NCBI GenBank assembly: GCA_029961745.1
Contig: CP124680.1
Location: 5,208,001-5,272,000 of the forward strand
DNA: 64,000 nucleotides
Origin: Nocardioides sp. L-11A
Lineage (GTDB): Bacteria; Actinomycetota; Actinomycetes; Propionibacteriales; Nocardioidaceae
Reading direction: 5' to 3'
The notes beneath the pieces are model-generated. The model had not been told where the DNA came from. It searched no databases and worked only from the letters and a program-made list of their open reading frames with translations. Below are positions 17,333-25,836 of the stretch, piece by piece. The stretch's first letter is position 1, and the number at the start of each line of letters is the position of its first letter. Position numbers and translations under genes: made by a program.

Positions 17333-17351
17333 CTACTACTTGACATAGTAG
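17333..17351. promoter_or_regulatory. BlaI-like operator upstream of dsbA-VKOR
   Basis: CTACTACTTGACATAGTAG has perfect 6-bp half-sites CTACTA/TAGTAG separated by 7 bp. BlaI/MecI-family repressors bind TACTA/TAGTA-type dyads, and a BlaI gene lies 1 kb away. Related sites are at 18228, 24102, 24148 and 25879. Confidence 0.72.
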
Positions 17352-17371
17352 ATGGTCGTCGGTGAGCCCCC

Positions 17372-18178
17372 TCAGATCGGCGTCTGCCAGGTGGCGACGA
17401 CACCCTGCAGCCGGGTCATCAGGTCGAGCCACAGACCGCTGACCTGGAGCACGCCGAGGAGCACCATCGCGAGGCCACCGGCCAACATCACGCGGTCGGC
17501 ATGGCGCCGCGCCCACCGCAGGCGGTGCATGACGCGGGTCACCGAGAAGGCCGCCACCAGGAAGGGGATGCCCAGGCCGATGCTGTAGGCGAAGGAGAGC
17601 AGCGCGCCCCGCTCGGCCCCGGCCGACGAGGTCGCGAGCGTCAGCACCGCGGCCAGGGTGGGGCCGATGCACGGGGTCCAGCCGAGGCCGAACATCACGC
17701 CGAGCATCGGCGCACCGGCGAGCCCGACCCGGGGACGGTGCGCCGGCCGGAAGCTCCGGCCCGTGAGCGGTATCCGCCACAGGAGACCGCTGAACACCAG
17801 ACCGAACCCGATGGTGGCCACGCCCAGCACCCGGACGAGCGTCACCTGGTGCTCGACCAGTAGCCCACCCAGGGCGCCGAAGAGCGCACCGTAGCCGGTG
17901 AAGACCGCGGCGAAGCCCAGCACGAACAGCGCACCGCCGGCCATCGTCCGGCGCGCGGACGGGCGGCGTACGACGCCGGCGGGCTCCGCCTGCCCCGGCC
18001 CCACCGACCGCCCGGACTCGACCGACTGCTCGGCCCCCGACATGCCGGTGACATAGGAGAGATAGCCCGGCACCAGCGGCAGGCAGCACGGCGACAGGAA
18101 GGACACCAGCCCGGCGGCCACCGCGAGACCGACGGCGACGAGGAGGGGACCGTCCATCACGAGGTCGGCGATGCTCAT
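17372..18178 (-). CDS. ccdA: CcdA-type thiol-reductant membrane transporter
   Basis: This 268-residue protein has six predicted membrane helices. [19 protein letters not shown] (about residues 28-45) and [15 protein letters not shown] contain the two conserved CcdA cysteine/proline motifs. CcdA carries electrons from cytoplasmic thioredoxin across the membrane to TlpA/ResA-like proteins, which reduce apocytochrome c haem-binding cysteines. It is divergent from the BlaI gene, with a BlaI-like site in the 111-bp gap. The partner proteins TlpA, ResB and CcsB are encoded at 20.9-24 kb, so the maturation system is split around the regulator genes. Confidence 0.92.
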   Translation of the reverse strand: MSIADLVMDGPLLVAVGLAVAAGLVSFLSPCCLPLVPGYLSYVTGMSGAEQSVESGRSVGPGQAEPAGVVRRPSARRTMAGGALFVLGFAAVFTGYGALFGALGGLLVEHQVTLVRVLGVATIGFGLVFSGLLWRIPLTGRSFRPAHRPRVGLAGAPMLGVMFGLGWTPCIGPTLAAVLTLATSSAGAERGALLSFAYSIGLGIPFLVAAFSVTRVMHRLRWARRHADRVMLAGGLAMVLLGVLQVSGLWLDLMTRLQGVVATWQTPI

Positions 18179-18227
18179 GGGTACCGTGCTGTTCCTGTCC
18201 GCGGCGCGGGAGCCCGGTCCCGCGCAT

Positions 18228-18246
18228 CTACTATCGACCATAGGAT
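18228..18246. promoter_or_regulatory. BlaI-like operator between ccdA and the BlaI gene
   Basis: CTACTATCGACCATAGGAT has one perfect half-site (CTACTA) and one degenerate half (TAGGAT). It sits in the divergent promoter region, 44 bp before the BlaI-family start, which fits autoregulation. Confidence 0.6.
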
Positions 18247-18289
18247 ACGAAGTGGGCACAGCGGGCCACGCGAGGAGGGTCAGGCAGAC

Positions 18290-18646
18290 ATGAAGGGTCT
18301 CGGAGAGCTCGAGGCGCAGGTGATGGACGTCTTGTGGTCGGCCACCGAGGCGCTCACCGTGCGCCAGGTGCTGGACACCCTGCCCCAGGAGCGGAACCGC
18401 GCCTACACCACGGTGATGACCGTCCTCGACAACCTGCACCGCAAGGACTTCGCACAGCGCGAGCGGGTCGGCCGCGCCTGGGCCTACCGCCCCACGCAGA
18501 CCCGGGCGGCCCATGCCGCGGCGCTGATGACCGACGCGCTCGGGACCGGCGACGACCGGACCGCCGCACTCCTGCACTTCGTCGAGCACCTGCCCGCCGC
18601 CGAGGCCGCCCAGCTGCGCGCCCTCCTGGACCGCGAGCGCGACTGA
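18290..18646 (+). CDS. BlaI/MecI/CopY-family repressor
   Basis: This 118-residue winged-helix protein reads [29 protein letters not shown] and [33 protein letters not shown], the standard BlaI/CopY DNA-binding domain, followed by a short dimerisation region. These repressors dissociate from TACTA/TAGTA dyads after cleavage by an M56 sensor protease. Such a protease gene (19974-20933) lies 1.3 kb downstream. The ATG at 18290 follows GAGGAGGGTC. Five matching dyads within 8.6 kb mark its probable regulon: disulfide oxidation, cytochrome c maturation and two envelope hydrolases. Confidence 0.92.
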   Translation: MKGLGELEAQVMDVLWSATEALTVRQVLDTLPQERNRAYTTVMTVLDNLHRKDFAQRERVGRAWAYRPTQTRAAHAAALMTDALGTGDDRTAALLHFVEHLPAAEAAQLRALLDRERD

Positions 18647-18662
18647 GCGCTATCATCGCCGC

Positions 18663-19061
18663 ATGACGATGGAATCTCGCCTGGACGCCTCGCTCGGCGA
18701 CGTCGCCGAGGGCACCGCGGGCGTCGAGGTCGACGAGCAGGCCGCGGCGGTCGCCGCCGCCTGCCTGTTCCGCGCGATGGGCGACCCGTCCCGGGTGGCG
18801 ATCCTGCGCCACCTGCTCCTGGGCGAGCACAACGTCGCCGAGCTGACCTCACACCTCGGCCTGGCCCAGTCGACGGTCTCCAAGCACCTCGCCTGCCTGC
18901 GCGACTGCGGACTGGTGGCATCGCGGCCGGTCGGGCGCGCATCGGTCTTCACCCTCACCCACCCCGACGCGGTGGTGCGGGTGTTCGCCGCCGCCGAGTC
19001 CCTGCTCGCGGCGACCGGCGACGCGGTCGTGCTGTGCCCCAACTCGAGGATGGCCGGCTGA
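18663..19061 (+). CDS. ArsR/SmtB-family metal-sensing repressor
   Basis: This 132-residue protein has a winged helix (CLFRAMGDPSRVAILRHLLLGEHNVAELTSHLGLAQSTVSKHLACLRDCGLVASRPVGRASVFTL region, residues about 36-100). Cysteines lie in the recognition area (CLRDC) and near the C-terminus (VVLCPNS). These resemble the Cys sites of actinobacterial Cd/Pb/Zn sensors such as CmtR, but the exact ligand set cannot be assigned. Its stop overlaps the CDF transporter start by 1 bp (TGATG), so it probably represses its own operon and is released by metal. It sits 16 bp after the BlaI gene and may share that promoter. Confidence 0.87.
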   Translation: MTMESRLDASLGDVAEGTAGVEVDEQAAAVAAACLFRAMGDPSRVAILRHLLLGEHNVAELTSHLGLAQSTVSKHLACLRDCGLVASRPVGRASVFTLTHPDAVVRVFAAAESLLAATGDAVVLCPNSRMAG

Positions 19062-19954
19062 TGGGCGCCGGACACGGCCACGGACACGCGGGCGGACGCC
19101 ACCGCTGGCGGCTGGCGGTCGCCTTCGGACTGGTCGGCTCGTTCTTCGGCGTCGAGCTCGCCGTCGGGCTCTGGTCGGGCTCCCTGGCCCTGCTCTCGGA
19201 CGCCGGGCACATGGCCGCGGACGTCGTCGCCCTCGGTGCCGCGCTCGCCGCGACCCGCATCGCCACGATGACCGACCGCACCGGACGCAAGACCTTCGGC
19301 TCCTACCGTGCCGAGGTGTTCGCCTCCGGCCTGACGGTCCTGCTGATGCTCGGCGCCGGCACCTATGTCGCCGTCGAGGGCATCAAGCGCATCGGCGAGA
19401 CCGTCGAGCTCGAGTCGGGCGCCGTGATGCTGGTCGGTGCCATCGGCCTGCTCATCAACGTCATCGCGCTCGCCCTGCTGCGCGGCGGCGCCGGCGAGAG
19501 CATCAACGTCAAGGGCGCCTACCTCGAGGTCGTCGCCGACACCGTCGGCTCGGTGGGCGTCATAGCCGCCGGCGTCATGATCGCCCTCACCGGCAACGCC
19601 TGGTGGGACACCGGCATCGCGCTGGCCATCGCGGCGTTCGTCGTCGTCCGGGCCGCGATGCTGGGCCGCGAGGTCCTCAACGTGCTCGGCCAGCACGCGC
19701 CCGCCGGGATGGATCCCGCGGAGGTGGAGGCGTCGCTCGTCGCCGTCGACGGCGTCGCCGAGGTGCACGACCTGCACCTGTGGGCGCTCACCTCCGGCAT
19801 GAACGTCGCCACCGCTCACCTGGTCGCCGCCCCGGGCGCCTCCCGCGAGGTCCTGGTCGCAGCGCAGGCGACGCTGCGGGAGAAGTACGGCGTCGACCAC
19901 GCGACGCTCCAGATCGAGTCCGACGCCACGGCCTGCAGCGAGCTCTCGTGGTGA
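19061..19954 (+). CDS. CDF-family metal cation efflux transporter (CzcD-like)
   Basis: This 297-residue protein has a His-rich start (GHGHGHAGGRHR), six membrane helices and a cytoplasmic ferredoxin-like domain. ALLSDAGHMAADVVALGAAL (helix II) and YLEVVADTVGSVGVIAAGV (helix V) supply the HxxxD and DxxxD metal site typical of Zn/Cd exporters of the CzcD type. It exports divalent metal in exchange for protons. It is translationally coupled to the ArsR-like repressor. Its position between the BlaI repressor and its presumed M56 protease partner is unusual and links metal efflux to envelope stress. Confidence 0.92.
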   Translation: MGAGHGHGHAGGRHRWRLAVAFGLVGSFFGVELAVGLWSGSLALLSDAGHMAADVVALGAALAATRIATMTDRTGRKTFGSYRAEVFASGLTVLLMLGAGTYVAVEGIKRIGETVELESGAVMLVGAIGLLINVIALALLRGGAGESINVKGAYLEVVADTVGSVGVIAAGVMIALTGNAWWDTGIALAIAAFVVVRAAMLGREVLNVLGQHAPAGMDPAEVEASLVAVDGVAEVHDLHLWALTSGMNVATAHLVAAPGASREVLVAAQATLREKYGVDHATLQIESDATACSELSW

Positions 19955-19973
19955 CCACCTGCGGTGGCCGGCC

Positions 19974-20933
19974 GTGATCGCCGCTCTGGCCCTGCTCGTC
20001 TTCGCGTTCGCGGTCCGCACCGCGGCCCTGCGGATGCTGCCCGACGCGGCGTGGGCCCGGCGCGCGCCCCGCCTGGGCGTCCTCGCATGGCAGTCCGTGA
20101 CCATCGCGGTGCCGGTGTCGGTCGTGCTGGCCGGACTCGCCCTCGCCGTCCCTCTCCTGCCCGCGGTCACCGGCGACACCACCGGCATCCTCGGTGCCTG
20201 CGCGTTCCTGCTGCGCGAACACTACGAGACACCGGGCGGCATCGCCGCCGGCATCTCCGGTCTCGCCGGGGCCCTCGCGCTCAGTGGCCGGCTGGCCGTC
20301 GCCCTGGCCGACGAGCTGCGCGTCGTACGCCGGCTGCGGATCCGCCAGCGCGACGGGCTCGCGCTGGTGAGCCGGACCGACCTCGTCCCCGGCGCCTGGG
20401 TGATCGACGACGACCGCGCCGCGATCTTCTGCATTCCCGGCCACCGCGCCCAGGTCGTGGTGACGACGGCAGCCCTGTCCGTGCTCACGCCGCAGCAGCG
20501 GGTGCTGGCCCTCGCGCACGAGGAGGCCCACCTGTCGGGACGGCACCACCTGGCCCTGAGCTTCGCCGCCGCGGCCCGCCGGGCACTCCCCCGCAGCCGA
20601 CTCCTCGCGGCGGCCGCGACGGAGATCGCGACGCTCGTCGAGATGCACGCCGACGACCGCGCCGCCCGCGGCGGCGAGCGCTCCGAGCTGGCGGCCGCAC
20701 TGGTCAAGCTGGCCGGCGGCCCCCGGCCGGAGGGTGCCCTCGCCGTCAACGGCGGCGCCGCCGTCCAGCGCGTGCAGCGGCTGCTGGCGACCGGCCCTGC
20801 CCTGCCCCTGCGCCAACGCTGGTCGATCCAGCTGGGTGTCGCCACGCTCTGCGTCGCGCCGGTCCTGATCGCCGCCGCGCCGGCGCTCGAGGCCGTGCTG
20901 CGCGACTACTGCTCGGTCGCCCTGCACGCCTGA
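19974..20933 (+). CDS. M56-family membrane metallopeptidase (BlaR1/MecR1-like)
   Basis: This 319-residue membrane protein has helices at the N-terminus (1-20, 36-62, 85-105) and C-terminus (285-305) and a cytoplasmic zinc protease domain with His182-Glu-Glu-Ala-His186, an HExxH motif, in LALAHEEAHLSGRHH. M56 proteases cleave BlaI-type repressors on sensing a signal; BlaR1 proper also has a penicillin-binding sensor domain, absent here, so the signal is unknown. The GTG at 19974 is 19 bp after the CDF gene, in one run with blaI-arsR-CDF. It faces the cytochrome c maturation genes. Confidence 0.87.
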   Translation: MIAALALLVFAFAVRTAALRMLPDAAWARRAPRLGVLAWQSVTIAVPVSVVLAGLALAVPLLPAVTGDTTGILGACAFLLREHYETPGGIAAGISGLAGALALSGRLAVALADELRVVRRLRIRQRDGLALVSRTDLVPGAWVIDDDRAAIFCIPGHRAQVVVTTAALSVLTPQQRVLALAHEEAHLSGRHHLALSFAAAARRALPRSRLLAAAATEIATLVEMHADDRAARGGERSELAAALVKLAGGPRPEGALAVNGGAAVQRVQRLLATGPALPLRQRWSIQLGVATLCVAPVLIAAAPALEAVLRDYCSVALHA

Positions 20934-20957
20934 CCCGGCCCCGGCGAACGACCCCGC

Positions 20958-21866
20958 TCAGACCCCGGCGTAGGAGTGCAGGCCGGTGATCCAGAGGTTG
21001 ACGCCGAAGAAGTTGAAGAGGAAGGCGGCGTACCCCGCCACGGCGAACCACGCCGCGCGCACCCCGCGCCAGCCGGCGGTCGCCTGGGCATGCAGGTACG
21101 CCGCGTAGCACACCCAGGTGATGAACGCCCAGGTCTCCTTGGGATCCCAGCCCCAGTAGCGGCCCCACGAGTTCTCCGCCCAGATCGCACCCGCGATCAC
21201 CGCGAAGGTCCACACCGGGAACGCGAAGATGTGGGCGGCATGCGCGACCTGCTCCAGCGTGCTGGCCGGCGGCAGACTGGCGGCGTACCCCCGGCGAGGA
21301 GCGGCGGCCCCGCTCGCCGCGGCGCGGCGCTCCTGGCGGTGCCGAACCAGGAACAGGCCGGCGGCGACCACGCCGACCGTGAAGACGCCGCCGGCGGTGA
21401 TGGCCGCGGCGACGTGGATGACCAGCCAGTAGGAGTCGAGGACCGGCACCAGCTCCCCGGCCGGCGCGTAGAGCACGGTGACGGCCAGGCCGAGCGCGAG
21501 CAGCACGAGACCCACGACCCACACCCCGAAGGCCCGGACCGGCCGCCTGGACAGGAAGGCGAGATAGGCGCCGCCGGCCGCGACCGCGCAGACGAGGACG
21601 AACTCGTACATGTTCCCCCAGGGCGCGCGGCCGGCAGCCAGGCCCCGCGTGACGGTGCCGCCGACGGTCAGGCCGAACCCGAGCACGGTCAGCGAGGTGC
21701 CCGTGGCGCCGACCAGCCGGGCCCGGTCCGACGGCGGAGCGGATCCGGTCGTCGTACGTCGGGCGGTCTCGGCCGCGTAGGCCAGCATCGCCAGGGCGTA
21801 GACCGCGATCGCGGCGTACACGAGGTTGTTGGACAGCTGCGCGAGTGTCTCGTCGCCGGCACTCAT
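20958..21866 (-). CDS. ccsB: Cytochrome c maturation protein CcsB/ResC (CcsA-type haem handler)
   Basis: This 302-residue polytopic protein of the CcsA/ResC family carries the tryptophan-rich haem-binding segment WGRYWGWDPKETWAFITW (about residues 238-255). Conserved histidines flank it (VIHVAAA and GLHSYAG). Together with ResB it carries haem to the outside and attaches it to apocytochrome c (System II). Its start overlaps the ResB stop (ATGA), so tlpA-resB-ccsB is one operon running left from the BlaI-like sites at 24.1 kb. Confidence 0.93.
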   Translation of the reverse strand: MSAGDETLAQLSNNLVYAAIAVYALAMLAYAAETARRTTTGSAPPSDRARLVGATGTSLTVLGFGLTVGGTVTRGLAAGRAPWGNMYEFVLVCAVAAGGAYLAFLSRRPVRAFGVWVVGLVLLALGLAVTVLYAPAGELVPVLDSYWLVIHVAAAITAGGVFTVGVVAAGLFLVRHRQERRAAASGAAAPRRGYAASLPPASTLEQVAHAAHIFAFPVWTFAVIAGAIWAENSWGRYWGWDPKETWAFITWVCYAAYLHAQATAGWRGVRAAWFAVAGYAAFLFNFFGVNLWITGLHSYAGV

Positions 21867-23440
21867 CGGGCTCGTTCCTCCTGGGTGGGCGGCCGCGGAC
21901 CGTCGGTGTCCCGGACGGCGGCGACGAGGGCGGTGATCTCCGCGACCGCGGGCGGCCGGCGGGTGAGCGAATGGCCGGCGACCTCGACGAGGCCGCCGGC
22001 GGGTGTCGGCGTCACCCGCACCCAGAGCCGGCGGCGCCGGACCAGCAGCGACAGGGTGAGGCCGACCAGGACGAGGACCGCGGCGACGAGGGCGATCTCC
22101 TTGCCGGGGTCGTAGGCGATCTGGAAGTTCGCGAAACGGGAGACGCCGTCGAAGGTCAGCGACCCCTGCCCGTCGGGGAGCGTCATCGTCTCGCCGACCG
22201 AGAGCGCCCGACTGAACGGCTCGTCGCCGGCGCGGACCTGCGTGAGCCCGTCGCGGTCGAGCGCGAAGACCGATTGGGGCACGCCGTCGCCCATGCCGAG
22301 GTCGCCGGTCCAGGCGGTCAGGAACAGCTGCGGGTCGAGGGCGTCGGGGAACATCGAGTACGGGCCCTGCGGCCCGACGTCCGCGGTGGGGAGGAACAGG
22401 CCCTCGAAGGCGAGCTGCGCCGGCTGGGCGTCGGGCGCCTTCACCACGCCCTCCGACGTGTTGTTGCCGTCCAGGGGCAGGAACAGCACCGGTCCGGTGA
22501 AGACCACCTCGCCGCGCCCGTCGCGGACCGTGACCAGGGGCGCATAGCCGTTGCCGGTGAGGAAGAACTTCGTCTCGTCGACGTCGAGCGGCTCGTTGGG
22601 CCGCACGGTGGCACGTCGCTGCGTCGGGTCGTCGCCCCGCCGGTAGCTGAGCTGCGCGTCGAAGGTGCGGGGCTGGCCCGGGTTGGTCCCGCGGGTCTGG
22701 TACTCCACGTCGAAGGAGTCGAGTCGGAAGGTGAGCGGCACCAGGTCGTCCACGTCGGTCCAGGCCGACGGCGTGAACACGTCGTACTGCGACCGGTCGT
22801 TGGCGAAGGTGCCGCCCTCGGCCACGGCGACCCGGCCCTCGAAGCCCACCAGCTTGCCGACGGCGACGCCGACGAGCAGCACGAGGAGGGACAGGTGGAA
22901 GGCGAGGTTGCCGACCTCGCGCAGGTAGCCGCGCTCGGCCCGGACCTCGGTGTCGGTGACCACCACCCGGAACCGCCGGCGGCGCAGGTGCCGCGCTGCG
23001 TCGGCCAGGACCGCCGCCGGCTCCCGCCCGGCCGGCCAGGAGTGGTGCTCTTCCATCCGGGCCAGGTTGCGGGGCGCGGCCGGGGGCGCACTGCGCACGG
23101 CGCGCCACAGGCGCAGCGACCGGGGCAGCACGCACCCGGTCATCGAGACGAGGAGCAGCACGTAGATCGCCGCGAACCAGGGCGCGGCGTACACGTCGAA
23201 CAGGCCCAGACGGTCCAGCCACGGGGCGAGCCCGGGGTTCCGGGCGAAGAACTGCTGCACAGCCGCGGGGTCGGTGGCGACATTGCGCTGCGGGAACAGC
23301 GAGCCCGGGATCGCCGCCAGCGCCAGCAGGAGCAGCAGGATCACGGCGGTGCGCATCGAGGTGAGTGTCCGCCAGGTCCAGCGCAGCCAGCCGCGCTTGA
23401 CCCGGTGCGGGCGGGTCGCGCCCCGCGACATCCAGGTCAC
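21863..23440 (-). CDS. resB: Cytochrome c biogenesis protein ResB
   Basis: This 525-residue ResB-family protein has N-terminal membrane helices (RTAVILLLLLALAAIPGSLFPQ and the AAIYVLLLVSMTGC region), a third helix near 180, a large extracytoplasmic domain (about 200-440), and a final helix (EIALVAAVLVLVGLTLSLL). It forms the System II cytochrome c synthetase with CcsB. The GTG at 23440 overlaps the stop of the thioredoxin-like gene (GTGA), so they are translationally coupled; an in-frame ATG three codons on is an alternative. Confidence 0.92.
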   Translation of the reverse strand: MTWMSRGATRPHRVKRGWLRWTWRTLTSMRTAVILLLLLALAAIPGSLFPQRNVATDPAAVQQFFARNPGLAPWLDRLGLFDVYAAPWFAAIYVLLLVSMTGCVLPRSLRLWRAVRSAPPAAPRNLARMEEHHSWPAGREPAAVLADAARHLRRRRFRVVVTDTEVRAERGYLREVGNLAFHLSLLVLLVGVAVGKLVGFEGRVAVAEGGTFANDRSQYDVFTPSAWTDVDDLVPLTFRLDSFDVEYQTRGTNPGQPRTFDAQLSYRRGDDPTQRRATVRPNEPLDVDETKFFLTGNGYAPLVTVRDGRGEVVFTGPVLFLPLDGNNTSEGVVKAPDAQPAQLAFEGLFLPTADVGPQGPYSMFPDALDPQLFLTAWTGDLGMGDGVPQSVFALDRDGLTQVRAGDEPFSRALSVGETMTLPDGQGSLTFDGVSRFANFQIAYDPGKEIALVAAVLVLVGLTLSLLVRRRRLWVRVTPTPAGGLVEVAGHSLTRRPPAVAEITALVAAVRDTDGPRPPTQEERAR

Positions 23441-24027
23441 GGCGCGGCGCCCGCCTCGGCGAGGGCGTCGTCGACGAGCGCGCGCAGCGTCGAGGCGTCC
23501 ACGGGACCGATGACCCGTGCGGCGAGCCGGCCGTCGGCGTCGACCACCAGGGTGCTCGGCACCGCGCTCGGCGGCAGCGACGGCCCGAAGGCCAGCAGTG
23601 CATCACTGGACGTGTCGGTGGTCAGGCTCGGGTAGGCGATGCCGTAGCTGGCCTCGAACGCCCGGGCCGCGGCGTCGTTGTCGCGCACGTTGATCCCCAC
23701 GAACCGCACGTCCTGCGCCGCGGTGTCGCCCGAGACCCGCGCCAGCGCGGGAGCCTCGGTCCGGCACGGCGCGCACCACGAGCCCCACACGTTGTAGACG
23801 ACGACGCGGCCGGCGACGTCGGCGCTGTCGAAGGCCGTGCCGTCGAGCAGGGTGCCGGTGAAGCGCTCGACCCGGACCCGGTCGCCGGCCGGGACCTGCT
23901 CGACGACGCGGTCGGTGGCGGTGGGCGAGCCGCCGGCGTTCGCCGAGCACCCGGCGGTCAGGACCGCCAGGACGGCGATCGCCGCCGTGCGTACGACGGC
24001 GCGGCGGCGTCCGGGCGGTGTCCTCAC
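23437..24027 (-). CDS. TlpA/ResA-like thioredoxin lipoprotein
   Basis: This 196-residue protein has a lipoprotein signal peptide ending in the lipobox LTAGC (Cys27) and a TlpA-like thioredoxin fold with Trp-Cys85-Ala-Pro-Cys88 (NVWGSWCAPCRTEAPAL). It should receive electrons from CcdA and reduce the CxxCH cysteines of apocytochrome c. The GTG at 24027 follows AGGAG with a 6-nt spacer and gives an ideal lipoprotein start. It heads the tlpA-resB-ccsB operon. The upstream 229-bp divergent region carries two BlaI-like sites. Confidence 0.9.
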   Translation of the reverse strand: MRTPPGRRRAVVRTAAIAVLAVLTAGCSANAGGSPTATDRVVEQVPAGDRVRVERFTGTLLDGTAFDSADVAGRVVVYNVWGSWCAPCRTEAPALARVSGDTAAQDVRFVGINVRDNDAAARAFEASYGIAYPSLTTDTSSDALLAFGPSLPPSAVPSTLVVDADGRLAARVIGPVDASTLRALVDDALAEAGAAP

Positions 24028-24101
24028 GCAGAGCTCCTGTCCTCCGCCCGCGGGGAGGCGGCGGGGTCGGCGGCGTCCGGGGGCATCTCCGGCGAGCCTT
24101 A

Positions 24102-24120
24102 GTACTATTCTACATAGTAG
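24102..24120. promoter_or_regulatory. BlaI-like operator 1 in tlpA/DUF3152 divergent region
   Basis: GTACTATTCTACATAGTAG contains perfect 6-bp arms TACTAT/ATAGTA with a 5-bp spacer. It is 75 bp upstream of the TlpA-like start and could also serve the divergent DUF3152 gene. Confidence 0.7.
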
Positions 24121-24147
24121 GAATGTGAAGGATCGGCCGGGTCGCAT

Positions 24148-24165
24148 CACTATCCGTCGTAGTAG
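24148..24165. promoter_or_regulatory. BlaI-like operator 2 in tlpA/DUF3152 divergent region
   Basis: CACTATCCGTCGTAGTAG holds half-sites CACTA and TAGTAG, 27 bp from the first site. Two sites in one 229-bp divergent region may let each promoter be controlled separately. Confidence 0.55.
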
Positions 24166-24256
24166 GTTGACCGGGTCGAGGGTGGACCGGACGGAGAGCG
24201 GGGCGGCGGGTGCGAGAGGCGGACCGGCCGGCGCCGAGCGCCCGGGAGCGCGCCGC

Positions 24257-25093
24257 ATGACGGGCCGGCACCGGGCCGCCCCGTCCTCCCGCGTCCGCCG
24301 GGCCTCTGCCGGGCACCGCCGACGACGTCCCCGCCGCGGGCGGTGGGCCGGCGTGGTGGCGCTCGGTGCGTTGACCGCCGCGGCGGCAGGGGTCGGCGCG
24401 GGCGTCCTCGCCCCCGACGGCGTGGACCCCGTGGCCGACCGGACCCCGACCCGCGCGGAGCCGTCGGCCCCGCCGACCCCGGTGGTCGCGCAGGCGACAC
24501 CGCTCACGACCGCTCCCCCGGCGCCGTCCGATCCGCCTCCTCCGGCGGCGGCTGTCGTCGAGATCCCCGAGCGCGGCCCCGGGACGTTCCGGGTCGCCGG
24601 CGGCCGGTCCGACGTGGGTGGCGACGGCGCTCTGCTGACCTACACCGTCGAGGTGGAGCGCGGCCTGCCGCTGCGGGTGCGCGAGATCGCCGCGACCGTG
24701 GACGCCACCCTCGCCGACCCGCGCGGCTGGACGAGCGCCGAGGATCGGTCGGTGCAGCGGGTCGAGCGGGACGGCGACCTGCGCATCCTGGTCGCGACCC
24801 CGGACACCACGGACCAGCTGTGCGCGCCCCTGGACACCGGCGGCCGGCTCTCGTGCCGCAACGGCGAGCGCGTCGTCCTGAACGCCTGGCGCTGGGTCCA
24901 CGGTGCCGACGCCTACGCCGGAATCGCCCAGTACCGGCGCTATCTGGTCAACCACGAGGTCGGGCACGCCCTCGGCAACGGCCACGCCGACTGCGACGGG
25001 CCCGGCGCGTTGGCTCCGGTGATGATGCAGCAGACCAAGGGCCTGCAGGGCTGCCGGCGCAACCCCTGGCCGGCCCCGGGCCCGGGCCGCTAG
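24257..25093 (+). CDS. Secreted DUF3152 metzincin-like metalloprotease
   Basis: This 278-residue protein has an Arg-rich N-terminus with a membrane-spanning signal segment (residues about 30-52), a Pro/Thr-rich linker (55-100) and a DUF3152 domain. The zinc motif HEVGHALGNGH (residues 233-243) fits HExxHxxGxxH. Several cysteines probably form disulfides, which fits the nearby DsbA/VKOR pair. The function in Actinobacteria is unknown; a cell-wall or extracellular protease role is likely. The ATG at 24257 follows GGGAG. The stop codon shares its CTAG with the stop of the facing VanY-like gene. Confidence 0.85.
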   Translation: MTGRHRAAPSSRVRRASAGHRRRRPRRGRWAGVVALGALTAAAAGVGAGVLAPDGVDPVADRTPTRAEPSAPPTPVVAQATPLTTAPPAPSDPPPPAAAVVEIPERGPGTFRVAGGRSDVGGDGALLTYTVEVERGLPLRVREIAATVDATLADPRGWTSAEDRSVQRVERDGDLRILVATPDTTDQLCAPLDTGGRLSCRNGERVVLNAWRWVHGADAYAGIAQYRRYLVNHEVGHALGNGHADCDGPGALAPVMMQQTKGLQGCRRNPWPAPGPGR

Positions 25094-25836
25094 GGCCCGA
25101 CGTACTCCCAGTGCCAGGGCTCCGGGCGCGAGCCGCCGGCCCGGGCCCAGGACGGGTTCACCCACCCCGCGGCAGGAGCGTTCTCCGTCATCCACCGGTA
25201 CTCGGCCGTCCCGAACGACTCCACTCCGCCGCACAGGTCGATGGCCACGCCCCACCCGTGGTTGCTGGTCCCCGGGCGGGCGGCGAGCCCCGGCTTGACG
25301 GCGTACAGGGAGCGCTGCGTGGCGAGATCGCGGTAGCCGCCGGTCACGCACGGCTCCTCCCCGAACCGGGCCGTGTAGGCGAGGTCGAGCCGCGCCCAGG
25401 CGGCCGCCGCGTCGCCGCGCAGGTGGAAGCCATCCGGCAGCTCACACAGGCTCTCCTCCGGCACGGTCCCGTTGCCGCCCAGGGTCGCCTGCGGCGCCGT
25501 TCGGCAGCCCTCGAGCCAGGCCGGCTCGCGGCGTACTGTCCCGGACGTGGCGCGCGGCGCACTCCGGCTCAGCACGTCGTCGAGGCCGCGCGTCTCGCGG
25601 AGTCGCTCCCGCTCGGCCCCCGTGGGCAGCGGCACCGGCTCGCGCCGGCGATCGGCGATGGCCGCCGCCCCGGAGCCGTCCGGCGACTCGACGGCGGCAC
25701 TGCCCAGCGCCACCGCCGCGGTCGTGGCGATCGCGGCGGCCACGGCCCCGGCCACCCGGCCCCGTCGCGGGGAGGTCGCGCGGCGACGCGGCGCCCGATG
25801 GCTGCTCGGGGCGCGGTGACGCGGCTGAGCACCCAC
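25090..25836 (-). CDS. VanY-like D-alanyl-D-alanine carboxypeptidase (M15B)
   Basis: This 248-residue exported protein has a Tat-like or long basic signal region followed by a membrane segment (VAGAVAAAIATTAAVALG) and a C-terminal M15 peptidase domain. GTSNHGWGVAIDLCGG supplies the SxHxxGxAxD zinc motif, and EPWHWEYVG the last histidine. M15B enzymes trim the terminal D-Ala of peptidoglycan stem peptides. The GTG at 25836 lies 43 bp downstream of a BlaI-like dyad (25879-25896), so the gene probably belongs to the same regulon as the disulfide and cytochrome genes. It is convergent with DUF3152, with overlapping stops. Confidence 0.88.
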   Translation of the reverse strand: MGAQPRHRAPSSHRAPRRRATSPRRGRVAGAVAAAIATTAAVALGSAAVESPDGSGAAAIADRRREPVPLPTGAERERLRETRGLDDVLSRSAPRATSGTVRREPAWLEGCRTAPQATLGGNGTVPEESLCELPDGFHLRGDAAAAWARLDLAYTARFGEEPCVTGGYRDLATQRSLYAVKPGLAARPGTSNHGWGVAIDLCGGVESFGTAEYRWMTENAPAAGWVNPSWARAGGSRPEPWHWEYVGP

